DNA of 64,000 nucleotides from the NCBI RefSeq assembly GCF_018100905.1, contig NZ_JAGJEG010000002.1, positions 186,001 to 250,000 on the forward strand. The letters run 5' to 3'. Under the pieces are notes generated by a model. It saw only the letters and a list, made by a program, of their open reading frames with translations. It was not told the origin of the DNA and searched no databases. Both the position numbers and the translations under genes were made by a program. This DNA is from Pseudoalteromonas sp. MMG010 (lineage in GTDB: Bacteria; Pseudomonadota; Gammaproteobacteria; Enterobacterales; Alteromonadaceae). Positions 20,385 through 30,122 of the stretch are shown here, in pieces. Each line of letters begins with the position of its first letter. Position 1 is the stretch's first letter.

Positions 20385-20759
20385 TTGAAGTTGATTTTTG
20401 GTTCTACTTGTATTTTTATTGCATTTTTCTCAGTTAATAAATATGTATTTTCAAGTAAAGTTTATGAAGGGGCTAGTTTAGTGACAGATATAATTTCTAG
20501 TTACCCGGTTAATATCTTTGATTTTAAAGAAACTATGGATAAATATGCACAACATTTATGCTATGTTAATGAAGAAGTTTTAGAGTTTCAAAATGTTAGT
20601 ATTGATGAATGCATAACTCAGCATGAAAACAATAAAGCACAATGTGCAGATAAGATTTTTAGACTTGCTCCACTAAATCTGCAATCAAAAGACATTGTGT
20701 TAGATTATTCTCAGCAGTATAAGCACTGTGCTTTACCGTATAAGTATATCGTAGGTTAA
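20385..20759 (+). CDS. Small exported hypothetical protein
   Basis: A 124-residue protein with a hydrophobic N-terminus (LIFGSTCIFIAFFSV), probably a signal peptide or anchor. Cysteines in the mature part (around residues 58, 75, 86 and 116) could form disulfides. The start is TTG at 20385, with AAGGG ahead; no in-frame ATG precedes the conserved-looking part. I recognise no family. It stands alone between pyrF and the convergent CvfB-like gene. Confidence 0.55.
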   Translation: MKLIFGSTCIFIAFFSVNKYVFSSKVYEGASLVTDIISSYPVNIFDFKETMDKYAQHLCYVNEEVLEFQNVSIDECITQHENNKAQCADKIFRLAPLNLQSKDIVLDYSQQYKHCALPYKYIVG

Positions 20760-20763
20760 TAAA

Positions 20764-20781
20764 CGCACACAATTGTATGCG
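20764..20781. terminator. Imperfect palindrome between convergent genes
   Basis: An 18-bp palindrome with one mismatched pair, centred on CAATTG, lies between the convergent genes ending at 20759 and 20797. Possible bidirectional terminator; the T-run is poor. Confidence 0.35.
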
Positions 20782-20796
20782 CTATTATTTATACCA

Positions 20797-21627
20797 TTAT
20801 TTTAAGCGAATGGATTTCGCTTCTATATCAATTAAACCTTGTTTAAATAACCCACCAATCGCCTTTTTGTAGTTTGCTTTACTGGTAGAAAATATACGCT
20901 TTATTGCTTCAGGATCTGATTTATCACCTAGTGCAAGTACTCCACCTTCGTTTTTTAACTTCTCTAGTATTTTATCACCAAGTTCACTTACTTTACCCAT
21001 TCCTGGCTTTTCTAGTAAAACATCAATTTTTCCATCGTCACGTACTTTTTGAATATAACCTTTGAGTTTTTGACCTACAAAGAGGCTTTTAAAAACCATA
21101 TTATAAAAAACAACACCAAAATGTGCTTCGTTGATTAATACTTTATAACCGATATCCGTTTTACCAGCGACAATCAAATCAACTTCTTCTAACTTTTCAT
21201 ACTCAGGTAAATCTTTTGATAAAAATCGATTAAAGTTAGATGATGCACAAATACGTTGGCTTGCGTTATCTAAATACAATCGAATTAAGTAAGAGTGACC
21301 TTCTTGCATCTTTGGTTTTTGTTCATTAAAAGGGGCAAGTACATCTTTTTCTAATCCCCAATCTAAAAAAGCGCCAATGCTATTAATTTCTTTAACACGT
21401 AGTAGGGCGTATTCACCTACTTGAGCATGGGGTTTTTTTACTGTTGCTGTAGGTAAATTAGCATTATCTAAAAAAATAAAAACACTAATACTATCACCAG
21501 CTTCTAATTCATCTTTTATTTCATGTTTAGGTAAAAAAACTTCGCCTAAATCATGACCATCTAGGTATGCGCCTTCGTTACTAACTTCTTTTACAAATAA
21601 GGTTTGTGTGGTGCCAAGGTAACTCAT
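20797..21627 (-). CDS. CvfB-like S1-domain RNA-binding protein
   Basis: A 276-residue protein made of tandem S1-like OB folds (about residues 1-65, 68-130 and 140-215) and a C-terminal winged-helix segment (KRIFSTSKANYKKAIGGLFKQGLI). This is the CvfB/YitL architecture. CvfB of Staphylococcus binds RNA and affects virulence gene expression; the role in marine bacteria is not known. It follows the DEAD-box helicase gene by only 2 bp, so the two are likely co-transcribed and may work on RNA together. Confidence 0.85.
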   Translation of the reverse strand: MSYLGTTQTLFVKEVSNEGAYLDGHDLGEVFLPKHEIKDELEAGDSISVFIFLDNANLPTATVKKPHAQVGEYALLRVKEINSIGAFLDWGLEKDVLAPFNEQKPKMQEGHSYLIRLYLDNASQRICASSNFNRFLSKDLPEYEKLEEVDLIVAGKTDIGYKVLINEAHFGVVFYNMVFKSLFVGQKLKGYIQKVRDDGKIDVLLEKPGMGKVSELGDKILEKLKNEGGVLALGDKSDPEAIKRIFSTSKANYKKAIGGLFKQGLIDIEAKSIRLK

Positions 21628-21629
21628 AA

Positions 21630-22958
21630 TTATTCCTGCTCAGTCTTTTTTTTACGGCGCATGGGTGTATCACCATCGATATTTAGGGGGGCTTTAATAG
21701 GCGCCGTCGGTTTTTTAGGTTTTGTTTTACGTTTAAATGCTGGCTTTTTCGTAAGAGCAGGCTGTGCTTTATTTTTGCCAGATGCTGATACTGGTTTTTT
21801 CTCTTTTAGACCTTTAAATTTAGCCTTTAAACCATCAACACTTGAGAATGTTAGCTCATCATTTAAAAATGATTTTATTGCTAAGTAACTTAGCCAATCT
21901 TTTGGGCCAACTAACGATAGTGCGTTACCTTTAAAGCCAGCTCGGCCAGTGCGACCAATACGATGAACATATTCTTCGGCGTGCTTTGGTAAGTCAAAAT
22001 TAATTACATGGGTTACACTGAGTAAATCTAAACCACGTGAGGCAACATCGGTTGTAATTAATATTTTAAAGTTTTCGCGGCTAAACGCATCCATAATATC
22101 TAGGCGTTTATTTTGTGTTAAATCGCCCGCTAACGCGACAGATTTAAATCCTTTGGCATTTAATGACTCACTTAAACGACTTGTATCTGCACGCGTGGCC
22201 GTGAAAATAATACATTGACCCACATTATCTTGTGTTAAAAAGTGTTCAAGTAAAGCCTCTTTATGATCAAGATGATCAGCTAAATACAAGGTTTGCTTAA
22301 TATCACTGTGTTGCTCGTTAGCGGCACTAAGCGCAATTTGCTTTGGTTTTTTTAATAAATTACGTGATAGAGCATCAACTTGAGCATGATCTAATGTTGC
22401 TGAAAATAACAATGTTTGGCGCAAACGATGATTGGCTTGCTCGTTTATTAATTTTAATTGTTCAGTAAAGCCTAAATCTAAAATACGATCTGCCTCATCA
22501 AAAATGAGTAACTCTAAACCGCTTAATTGTAATGAGCGCTTAGTGATATGATCAGCAAGGCGACCAGGGGTTGCAATGACAAATTGAGGGTCATTTCGTA
22601 GCGCTTTTATCTGATCGTTAAAGTTTTCACCCCCCAAAATTTTTACTGATTTAATGGCTGTGCCAGCTATCAATAAACGTAGTTGGGTAAATACCTGCGT
22701 AGCAAGTTCACGAGTTGGGGCAACAATTAATACCCGTGGATCACGTTTACTGAGCGCTTTTTGTTTCATTACTCGCTGTACAGCTGGTAATAAAAACGCT
22801 AATGTTTTGCCCGACCCAGTTTTTGACTGAGCGAATATATCATGCCCTGCTAGTGCTGTTGGCACTGCATGCGCTTGAATGTCGGTGGGCTGGGTGATCC
22901 CCTGATGTGCTAGTTGTGTTTCAAGGCGAGTATCAATCCCAAGATCAGTAAACTGCAA
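21630..22958 (-). CDS. DEAD-box ATP-dependent RNA helicase
   Basis: A 442-residue helicase with a Q motif (FTDLGIDTRLETQLAHQGI ... PTDIQ), Walker A AQSKTGSGKT, LLIFDEADRILDLGF, SAT in LLFSATLDHAQ, and HRIGRTGRAG. The tail is short and Lys-rich. It belongs to the SrmB/RhlE type of bacterial helicases; I cannot assign it to one. No ATG fits: I chose TTG at 22958, with GGAG 8 nt ahead, rather than a TTG eight codons upstream at 22982. Co-transcribed with the CvfB-like gene. Confidence 0.9.
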   Translation of the reverse strand: MQFTDLGIDTRLETQLAHQGITQPTDIQAHAVPTALAGHDIFAQSKTGSGKTLAFLLPAVQRVMKQKALSKRDPRVLIVAPTRELATQVFTQLRLLIAGTAIKSVKILGGENFNDQIKALRNDPQFVIATPGRLADHITKRSLQLSGLELLIFDEADRILDLGFTEQLKLINEQANHRLRQTLLFSATLDHAQVDALSRNLLKKPKQIALSAANEQHSDIKQTLYLADHLDHKEALLEHFLTQDNVGQCIIFTATRADTSRLSESLNAKGFKSVALAGDLTQNKRLDIMDAFSRENFKILITTDVASRGLDLLSVTHVINFDLPKHAEEYVHRIGRTGRAGFKGNALSLVGPKDWLSYLAIKSFLNDELTFSSVDGLKAKFKGLKEKKPVSASGKNKAQPALTKKPAFKRKTKPKKPTAPIKAPLNIDGDTPMRRKKKTEQE

Positions 22959-23166
22959 TGTGTATTTCTCCAAAATAAGCAAAATTCGGTAACGTTTAGT
23001 TTGGTTATTATAACGTACACAGACAGGTTGCTAATAGCAAAATAGAAATTATAAACTGATTTTTTGCATTTAATTTTAAAAAGCGTAAAATACGCGCCCC
23101 ATATGCGCCGGATTTACGATTCGGTTATTGCCACTTTTGGCACCAAAGCAAAATAGGAAAACTATA

Positions 23167-24174
23167 ATGACTGCTATTGATAAGAAATATGTGACTGACC
23201 AACATTATGTTGTTTGTGCTCTTTATAAATTTGTCTCGTTACCGAATTTTGAGGCACTGCGCGAACCATTACTTGATGTTATGCAAAAAAATGATGTACG
23301 CGGTACTTTATTACTTGCAGCTGAAGGTATTAACGGTACGGTTTCGGCCAAGCGTGAAAGCATCGATAATTTACTAAGCTGGCTCGATAAACAAGAACAT
23401 TTAGATAATATTGTTACCAAAGAATCATTTGACGATGAATGCCCGTTTTATCGTACTAAAGTAAAATTAAAAAATGAAATTGTCACTATGGGTGTTGAAG
23501 GTGTTGATCCTTTAAAAGTTGTTGGTAGTTATGTAAAACCTAAAGATTGGAACGCACTTATCTCTGACCCTGATGTTGTTTTAATTGACACTCGAAATGA
23601 TTATGAAATTGAAATTGGTACATTCCAAAATGCAGTCGATCCCAATACAAAAACATTTAGAGAATTCCCTCAGTGGGCAAAAGAAAACCTAGATCCAGAA
23701 AAACATAAAAAAGTTGCTATGTTTTGCACTGGGGGTATACGCTGCGAAAAATCAACAGCTTACATGAAAGAGCAGGGATTTGATGAGGTATACCACTTAG
23801 AAGGAGGTATTTTAAAATACCTTGAGGAAGTACCCCAAGAAGAAACCATGTGGGAAGGTGAATGTTTTGTTTTTGATAATCGAGTGGCAGTCGATCACGA
23901 CCTACAAAAAGGGGCTTATGATCAATGTCATGCTTGTCGTATGCCTATTACAGAAGAAGAAAAGCTAAAGCCTGAGTATGCAGAAGGCGTATCGTGTCAT
24001 CATTGTATTGATAATGTGACTGATGAACAAAGAGCCCGTTTTGCTGAACGTCAAAAACAAATTGAACTTGCACAAGCAAGAGGTGAAGGACACATAGGTA
24101 ACGAAGCGCAAGCGGTGTTAAAGCAACGTAAAGATAAGAAACAAGCAATCAAACAAGCGCAACGCGCGAAATAA
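23167..24174 (+). CDS. trhO: tRNA uridine(34) hydroxylase (TrhO/YceA)
   Basis: A 335-residue rhodanese-domain enzyme that makes 5-hydroxyuridine at the tRNA wobble position in E. coli. The N-terminal part ([18 protein letters not shown]) and [10 protein letters not shown] are family hallmarks. The rhodanese active-site loop is [12 protein letters not shown] with Cys187. A Cys-rich C-terminal zinc-like region (CHACRMPI ... CHHC) follows. The start at 23167 has AGGA nearby; a longer frame opens 13 codons earlier. Ends before a perfect palindromic terminator. Confidence 0.93.
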   Translation: MTAIDKKYVTDQHYVVCALYKFVSLPNFEALREPLLDVMQKNDVRGTLLLAAEGINGTVSAKRESIDNLLSWLDKQEHLDNIVTKESFDDECPFYRTKVKLKNEIVTMGVEGVDPLKVVGSYVKPKDWNALISDPDVVLIDTRNDYEIEIGTFQNAVDPNTKTFREFPQWAKENLDPEKHKKVAMFCTGGIRCEKSTAYMKEQGFDEVYHLEGGILKYLEEVPQEETMWEGECFVFDNRVAVDHDLQKGAYDQCHACRMPITEEEKLKPEYAEGVSCHHCIDNVTDEQRARFAERQKQIELAQARGEGHIGNEAQAVLKQRKDKKQAIKQAQRAK

Positions 24175-24186
24175 TCTGATTAAATT

Positions 24187-24214
24187 AAACCACTTAGTTA
24201 TAACTAAGTGGTTT
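24187..24214 (+). terminator. Palindromic terminator after trhO
   Basis: A perfect 28-bp palindrome (14-bp arms, AAACCACTTAGTTA and complement) just after trhO. The downstream arm ends in TTT followed by ATT. It can fold with a small TTATAA loop. Confidence 0.8.
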
Positions 24215-24269
24215 ATTCCTAGCAATGTCACTGATATAAAATATTTACTACATTTATTAAATACCTATT

Positions 24270-24285
24270 TAGACCAAAAGGTCTA
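24270..24285 (-). terminator. Small hairpin downstream of BCCT gene
   Basis: TAGACC and GGTCTA flank a four-base A/T loop, 66 bp past the BCCT stop on the minus strand. Short stem and no clear T-run, so only a weak terminator candidate. Confidence 0.3.
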
Positions 24286-24350
24286 TATGTTGTTAAGCGG
24301 GATATAAAAAGCTAGCTTAAACAAAATTAAATAGTGACAACAATCGTAAA

Positions 24351-25943
24351 TTAATCACGAAGCCCTTTCTTATAGCTAGGTTCTGTACGAAGCCCTAACA
24401 CTAAGCTAAAACACATAATTATTAAAATAATTGTGAAAGGTAACCCGGTTGATATGGTACCAGCTTGAAGTGCTCCTATTGCATTTTCACCGCCAATCCA
24501 TAAAAGCGCTGCGGCTATCGCTCCTTCTACTGAAGCCCAAAAAATACGTTGAGGTATGGGTGCATCGACTTTCCCACCTGCGGTTATTGAATCGATGACT
24601 AATGATCCAGAATCAGATGAAGTGACGAAAAATACAAGGATCAATATAACAGCAATAGAAGAAATAATATCTGTCATTGGTAATTCGTCAAACATTGAAA
24701 ACATAGCTAAGGGGACTTCTTTTAAGCCATCAATAGCTAGTGAGCCTATGCCTTGTTTAACTTGATCAATCGCAATGCCGCCATATATAGACATCCATAA
24801 CAAAGTAACTAAAGTAGGAATGAGTAATACCGCTATTAAAAATTCTCGAATTGTTCTCCCTTTAGAAACTCGGGCAATAAACATTCCAACGAATGGTGAC
24901 CAAGAAATCCACCATGCCCAGTAAAATACAGTCCAGCTGTGCATCCAAGCTTCGTCTTCTCGTTGATGAGGGTTACTTAAAGGAATTATATTTTCTATAT
25001 ACCCGAATAAAGTAGTTGAGACATTATCCATACTTACCGAAAATCCAACAATGCACACAAATATAAGCAATAACATTGCTATGAGCATATTAAGGTTGCT
25101 CAATAATTTAACGCCACCATGTATCCCACGTATAACAGATATAATTGCAAGCGTTGTGACACCGATAATAATTGCTATTTGTAACGATAAATCATTTTTT
25201 AAACCAAATACGTGATTAATCCCAGCAGCAGCTTGTTGCGCTCCTAAACCCAATGACGTAGCTAAGCCAAATAAAGTCGCTAATACGGCTAAAATATCGA
25301 TAATATGACCAGGCCACCCCCATGTACGCTCACCTAAAATGGGATAAAAGATAGAGCGTATAGACAGTGGGAGCCCTTTGTTATAAGTAAAAAATGCTAA
25401 AGAGAGTGCCACTACTGCGTAAATAGCCCACGGATGAAGGCCCCAATGAAACAGGGTTGCACCCATTGCTAATTTAGCAGCTTCAGGGGTTTGAGGGGTT
25501 ACATTTAAAGGCGTACCAAACCAGTTTGTGTAGTATGCTACAGGCTCCGCAACTCCCCAAAACATTAACCCAATACCCATCCCTGCCGCAAATAACATGG
25601 CAAGCCACGAAATAAAGGAGTGATCCGGTTGAGCAGAATCACCACCTAATCTAATTTTCCCAAAAGGGGAGACAATTAAGGCTAAACAAAATAAAACAAA
25701 GAAGTTTGTTGCCCACATAAACAAAACGTCAAAGCTTTGAATAATGTCATTTTTTATACCATTAAGCAGAGTGTTTACCGCTTTTGGATCAGCAGTTAAT
25801 ACTAAAACTAAAAATAATAAAATTAATCCAGTGCTAAAACCAAAAACAGGATTGTGAATATCAAATCCCCATTTTTGCACATTGTCCTGTCCAATAGTGT
25901 AATCAGTATTATCAATATTATACTTATCTTTTTGTATGCTCAT
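24351..25943 (-). CDS. BCCT-family betaine/choline/carnitine transporter
   Basis: A 530-residue, 12-transmembrane secondary transporter. Family marks are GMGIGLMFWGVAEPVAYY and the Trp-rich segment FYWAWWISWSPFVGMFIARV, which builds the substrate cage. It imports a quaternary ammonium compound such as glycine betaine, usually with Na+ for osmoprotection in marine bacteria. No catabolic or regulatory gene sits beside it, so the substrate cannot be fixed. Confidence 0.93.
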   Translation of the reverse strand: MSIQKDKYNIDNTDYTIGQDNVQKWGFDIHNPVFGFSTGLILLFLVLVLTADPKAVNTLLNGIKNDIIQSFDVLFMWATNFFVLFCLALIVSPFGKIRLGGDSAQPDHSFISWLAMLFAAGMGIGLMFWGVAEPVAYYTNWFGTPLNVTPQTPEAAKLAMGATLFHWGLHPWAIYAVVALSLAFFTYNKGLPLSIRSIFYPILGERTWGWPGHIIDILAVLATLFGLATSLGLGAQQAAAGINHVFGLKNDLSLQIAIIIGVTTLAIISVIRGIHGGVKLLSNLNMLIAMLLLIFVCIVGFSVSMDNVSTTLFGYIENIIPLSNPHQREDEAWMHSWTVFYWAWWISWSPFVGMFIARVSKGRTIREFLIAVLLIPTLVTLLWMSIYGGIAIDQVKQGIGSLAIDGLKEVPLAMFSMFDELPMTDIISSIAVILILVFFVTSSDSGSLVIDSITAGGKVDAPIPQRIFWASVEGAIAAALLWIGGENAIGALQAGTISTGLPFTIILIIMCFSLVLGLRTEPSYKKGLRD

Positions 25944-26300
25944 TTAAGGCCTATTTATTTATCCATACGGTAATTAAATTGTTTTTATATCGTACTTTAA
26001 AACTATTTTTAATTTCAATTCTAACTATATTTATAACCAGTGTATAAACATAGCTGCAAAAGTAAATGAATTATCAGGGATAAATTTATAAAAAACGATA
26101 TTAGTATTTTATTTTGTAAATTATTAGAATTGAAATGAGTTTAAAGGAAAAATGACCGGCGTCTTTATATTCTTAAGTACTTTATAATTTAATGTATTTT
26201 AAATAACTATATAAAGAAAAGTGATTACAATGGAAAGTAGGAAAACAGACTGAGTGACAGTTATGTGCTTATTGCTACTTGTTTTAAATAAGACAAATAA
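25944..26300. other. AT-rich noncoding stretch
   Basis: Between the BCCT start and the asnB terminator. It must hold the BCCT promoter, but I see no convincing boxes, ORFs or structured RNA. Confidence 0.5.
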
Positions 26301-26327
26301 AAAAGCACTATATTAAATAGTGCTTTT
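26301..26327 (-). terminator. Intrinsic terminator of asnB
   Basis: A 10-bp stem AAAAGCACTA / TAGTGCTTTT with a 7-nt loop, followed on the minus strand by more T. Located 25 bp beyond the asnB stop. Confidence 0.88.
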
Positions 26328-26351
26328 AGTGTTTATAAAAAGTAGTTAAGT

Positions 26352-28019
26352 TTAACCTTTATAGGCATCATTATGAACGCCGGCAGCACGGCCCGATGGA
26401 TCGGCATTGTTTTGGAATGATTCATCCCATGCAAGTGCTTCAGGAGTTGAACATGCTACAGATTTTCCATGTGGAACACATTTAGCAGCAGCGTCCCCAG
26501 GGAAGTGACCTTCAAAAATGGTGCGATAGTAGTATGCTTCTTTAGAATCTGGTGTATTAATAGGGTATTTGTACTTTGCATTTTCTAAATCTTGGTCGCT
26601 TACTTGCTCGGCAACAAATTCTTTTAAAGTATCAATCCAACTATAACCTACACCATCAGAAAACTGTTCTTTTTGACGCCATAATACTTCTTCAGGAAGG
26701 TAGCCATCAAACCCTTCACGTAAAATATGCTTTTCAATTTTACCATCTGTACACATTTTAGCTTGTGGGTTTGTGCGCATAGCAATATCAACAAACTCTT
26801 TATCTAAGAAAGGCACGCGAGCTTCTACACCCCAAGCTGCCATTGATTTGTTAGCACGTAAACAGTCAAACATATGTAGTTTTGATACTTTACGGTTTAA
26901 TTCCTCATGAAACTCTTGAGCATTAGGTGCTTTATGGAAGTATAAATACCCACCAAATAGTTCATCAGCACCCTCGCCAGATAGAACCATTTTAATCCCC
27001 ATTGCTTTTATTTGGCGCGCCATTAAATACATTGGGGTCGATGCTCTAATTGTTGTAACATCGTAAGTTTCTATGTGGTAAATCACTTCACGTAAGGCAT
27101 CAATACCTTCTTGGATAGTAAAGTGAATAGGGTGGTGAATCGTTCCAATCATATCTGCAACTTTCTGTGCTGCGGCTAAATCAGGCGAGCCTTCAAGGCC
27201 AACTGAAAATGAATGAAGTTTTGGCCACCAAGCATCGCTTTCATCATTATCTTCAACACGTTTTGCTGCAAAACGTTGTGTGATTGCTGAAATAACTGAC
27301 GAATCTAAACCACCAGAAAGTAACACACCATAAGGTACATCACACATGAGTTGGCGTTTAACTGCACTTTCTAGGGCATCTTTAACGTCTTCGGCTTGAG
27401 CATCGTTATCTTTTACGGCTTCAAAGCTTTGCCAATCACGTTTGTAATAAGGGGTTAATTTACCCTCTTTACTATACAGGTAATGTCCTGGTGGAAACTC
27501 TTCGATATGTTTACAAATAGGCGCTAAGGCTTTTAGTTCAGATGCAACATAAAAATTACCATGTTCGTCATGCCCGGTATAAAGTGGGATAATACCAATG
27601 TGGTCGCGGCCTATTAAGTAAGCATCTTGTTCTTCGTCGTATAAACAAAATGCAAAGATACCATTTAGATCATCTAAAAACTCAGGCCCTTTTTGTTTAT
27701 AAAGCGCTAAAATAACTTCACAATCAGATTGTGTTTGAAATTTAAAATCAACCTCAAGTTCACTCGCTAACTCTTTATGGTTATAAATTTCACCATTAAC
27801 AGCAAGAATATTGGTTTTTTCTGGGTTATATAGAGGTTGTGCACCGCTAGATACGCCTACAATTGCTAGACGTTCGTGCACTAAAATTGCTTTCTCAGAT
27901 GAATACACACCAGACCAATCAGGTCCTCGGTGACGTAATAATTTTGACATTTCAATTGCTTGAGTACGCAATTGGGCGGCATCAGACTTTATGTCTAAAA
28001 CACCAAAAATTGAACACAT
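26352..28019 (-). CDS. asnB: Asparagine synthetase B (glutamine-hydrolysing)
   Basis: A 555-residue enzyme very similar to E. coli AsnB (554). The N-terminal class II glutaminase domain starts MCSIFGVLDIK with Cys2 as nucleophile and has LRHRGPDWSG and LAVNGEIYNH. The synthetase domain has the PP-loop SGGLDSSVISA. It makes asparagine from aspartate, glutamine and ATP. GAGGAG lies 5-6 nt ahead of the start. It is monocistronic, with its own terminator. Confidence 0.97.
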   Translation of the reverse strand: MCSIFGVLDIKSDAAQLRTQAIEMSKLLRHRGPDWSGVYSSEKAILVHERLAIVGVSSGAQPLYNPEKTNILAVNGEIYNHKELASELEVDFKFQTQSDCEVILALYKQKGPEFLDDLNGIFAFCLYDEEQDAYLIGRDHIGIIPLYTGHDEHGNFYVASELKALAPICKHIEEFPPGHYLYSKEGKLTPYYKRDWQSFEAVKDNDAQAEDVKDALESAVKRQLMCDVPYGVLLSGGLDSSVISAITQRFAAKRVEDNDESDAWWPKLHSFSVGLEGSPDLAAAQKVADMIGTIHHPIHFTIQEGIDALREVIYHIETYDVTTIRASTPMYLMARQIKAMGIKMVLSGEGADELFGGYLYFHKAPNAQEFHEELNRKVSKLHMFDCLRANKSMAAWGVEARVPFLDKEFVDIAMRTNPQAKMCTDGKIEKHILREGFDGYLPEEVLWRQKEQFSDGVGYSWIDTLKEFVAEQVSDQDLENAKYKYPINTPDSKEAYYYRTIFEGHFPGDAAAKCVPHGKSVACSTPEALAWDESFQNNADPSGRAAGVHNDAYKG

Positions 28020-28352
28020 AGTAACTCCTCATTCCTATATATGATTGCAGCTAGACTGCATGTCAAACTGCGAACCTCTGTTTTAACAGAAATATTTACC
28101 TAAGTCACACTGCTTTTACTAATTATTTAGAATAATTCATGCATTATTGGGTTTATGATATTTAGAATACATTAAATACCCGCTAATAATGCTAGTTTTT
28201 CAGTCAAGATATTGAAAACAATGTGCAATTTTTAGTCTCTATTGCACACATTGCTGAAAATAAACGCCACAGCTGACTTTAACTATTTATCGCTTATTTT
28301 CATATGTATCAATAAAATTCAATGGCGCTTAGAGAGTCATTTAGCTGCCGTT
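28020..28352. other. Noncoding region between pxpC and asnB with an inverted repeat
   Basis: This 333-bp gap must hold the asnB promoter. An inverted repeat, TGTGCAAT and ATTGCACA, lies at 28222-28229 and 28241-28248 with an 11-bp spacer. It may be a regulator site or an imperfect terminator for pxpC; there is no T-run. Confidence 0.4.
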
Positions 28353-29288
28353 TCAGTTTTTATTATTTATCGCATAAGTTAATTTTGCTAAGTAAGCTCG
28401 TTGTTCTAATAAAGCCTGTTTAGATTGATTTAAATCGACATATTCGAAACTGATTGTATCGCTTGGCTTTATTTGAGCAAAATAATGAATATCTGCTGCT
28501 ATAACAGTTCCCAGCAATGGGTATCCTCCGGTTGTTTGGCAGTCATTTAATAAAATTATAGGCTTACCATTGGGCGGTAGCTGAATTGAACCAGGTGCAA
28601 CAGCTAAAGATTTTAGAGAATGTTTATGTGCTAAGCGTCCCTCAACATCAGTACTTAAACGAGCACCCATCCTATTACTGTGCTCGCTCATGGTATAGGT
28701 AGAATCTATAAATTGATTAATTAATTCATCGCCTAATATTTTATGATGAATGCTAGGGTGAAGCCGAATATGGTTACGCGAATTTAATAAAACAGCTCCC
28801 ATTTTTATAAATTCACTGTGCTGTGTATTGTTAATAAGCAATTTATCACCTGCGTTTAACGAACGGCCTTTAAATCCACCAAAATTTGCAGTGAGGTCCG
28901 TTGCAGCCGATCCCATCACAGGCTGAACACACAGGCCTCCTTGTATTGCAATATAAGCCGTTAATCCATTTTTTGAACTTGCGAATGTCAGAGTTTGCCC
29001 TTTATTGATTTCATAATTCCATCCATGATATATGGGAGAAGAGTCAAGTTTAGCCCCTAAGTCTGCGCCTGTTAGGGCTATGACTGTTTGAGCATGAAAT
29101 TTGATTTGAGCAAGCCCATACGAGAGCTCTAAAACGGCAGCATTCTCATTATTACCAATAAGTTTATTCGCTACTTTTTGTGCGATAGGGTCTAAACAAC
29201 CGGCCTTACTTACTCCTAAATGCCGGTAACCATTTCTGCCAGCATCTTGCACTGTGAGTAATATTCCAGGCTTAATAATTTCAATCAT
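28353..29288 (-). CDS. pxpC: 5-oxoprolinase subunit C (biotin-dependent carboxyltransferase-like)
   Basis: A 311-residue PxpC-family protein. It begins IEIIKPGILLTVQDAGRNGYRHLGV and has the typical PPNGKPIILLNDCQTTGGYP. With PxpA and PxpB it forms the prokaryotic ATP-dependent 5-oxoprolinase, which turns the damage product 5-oxoproline back into glutamate. Its start overlaps the pxpB stop by 4 bases. No pxpA is adjacent. Confidence 0.9.
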   Translation of the reverse strand: MIEIIKPGILLTVQDAGRNGYRHLGVSKAGCLDPIAQKVANKLIGNNENAAVLELSYGLAQIKFHAQTVIALTGADLGAKLDSSPIYHGWNYEINKGQTLTFASSKNGLTAYIAIQGGLCVQPVMGSAATDLTANFGGFKGRSLNAGDKLLINNTQHSEFIKMGAVLLNSRNHIRLHPSIHHKILGDELINQFIDSTYTMSEHSNRMGARLSTDVEGRLAHKHSLKSLAVAPGSIQLPPNGKPIILLNDCQTTGGYPLLGTVIAADIHYFAQIKPSDTISFEYVDLNQSKQALLEQRAYLAKLTYAINNKN

Positions 29289-29971
29289 AGTTGCTCCTTA
29301 TCATTAAGACCGATTGGTTTAAATTGAATCGTATCACCGGGTTCAAACAAGCAGGGCCTAGCGTCATTAGTAATATCGAATAAAGATGATGTTGTATGGG
29401 CGATGATATGCCACCCACCAGGAGAATCCGCTGGATATATACCTGTTTGAGTTGCGCCTATAGCAATAGCGCCTTTTGGCACCTTAAGTCTTGGTTCAGA
29501 GCGTCTAGGGGTGTGTATTGAGGGACATAACCCGTGCAGGTATGCAAACCCAGGCTGAAAACCTAAAAATAAAACATGATATATCGCGTTCGAATGAACC
29601 TTAATTAACGTCTCGACAGACATATTATGATACTTAGCAACGGTGTCGATATCCTCACCATTATAATGAGTTTCGATGATATGTTTGCGTGACGTAAAAT
29701 TACCGGCGGTCGTATTATTACAAATATAAGAGATGGCGTTAATACACTCATCATCAATTATTAATGCATCAAAATAAAGTGTGAGAGTATTCATAGCCGG
29801 TACTAAATCAATGCACTCAAAATTACGTTTTAATTTATCAGCCAAAGTCCAAATATACTTTTGAATTTGAAGAGTGTTTCCAGCATTGTTAGTGGCATCT
29901 ATCAATACAGTATTATTATTAACAATAGATATTAGTGGTTTTATTTTCATAGTACTAACATTCTTACTCAT
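29285..29971 (-). CDS. pxpB: 5-oxoprolinase subunit B (allophanate hydrolase subunit 1-like)
   Basis: A 228-residue PxpB-family protein with FLGFQPGFAYLHGL, PRRSEPRLKVPKGAIAIG and GIYPADSPGGWHIIAHT, all diagnostic. It is translationally coupled to pxpC. The start could be Met1 or Met8; neither has a strong ribosome site. Divergent from the msrAB gene. Confidence 0.9.
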   Translation of the reverse strand: MSKNVSTMKIKPLISIVNNNTVLIDATNNAGNTLQIQKYIWTLADKLKRNFECIDLVPAMNTLTLYFDALIIDDECINAISYICNNTTAGNFTSRKHIIETHYNGEDIDTVAKYHNMSVETLIKVHSNAIYHVLFLGFQPGFAYLHGLCPSIHTPRRSEPRLKVPKGAIAIGATQTGIYPADSPGGWHIIAHTTSSLFDITNDARPCLFEPGDTIQFKPIGLNDKEQL

Positions 29972-30122
29972 TTATTTTTACGCTATCACACTAAACATTA
30001 ATTGTTTAAGAATAAACTAATTTTACCGTGTTAATAAATTAGACTGCTGAGTCTATAAATTTATTGAAATGAATTTTCTTTGTTACAGGTCTTATTCACT
30101 AAGTAATTAAAGAGAGGTTTTT

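Noticed and set aside
26231..26254. Short ORF upstream of the BCCT gene (seven residues)
   Set aside because: Too short, on the opposite strand, and without a ribosome site or downstream gene.
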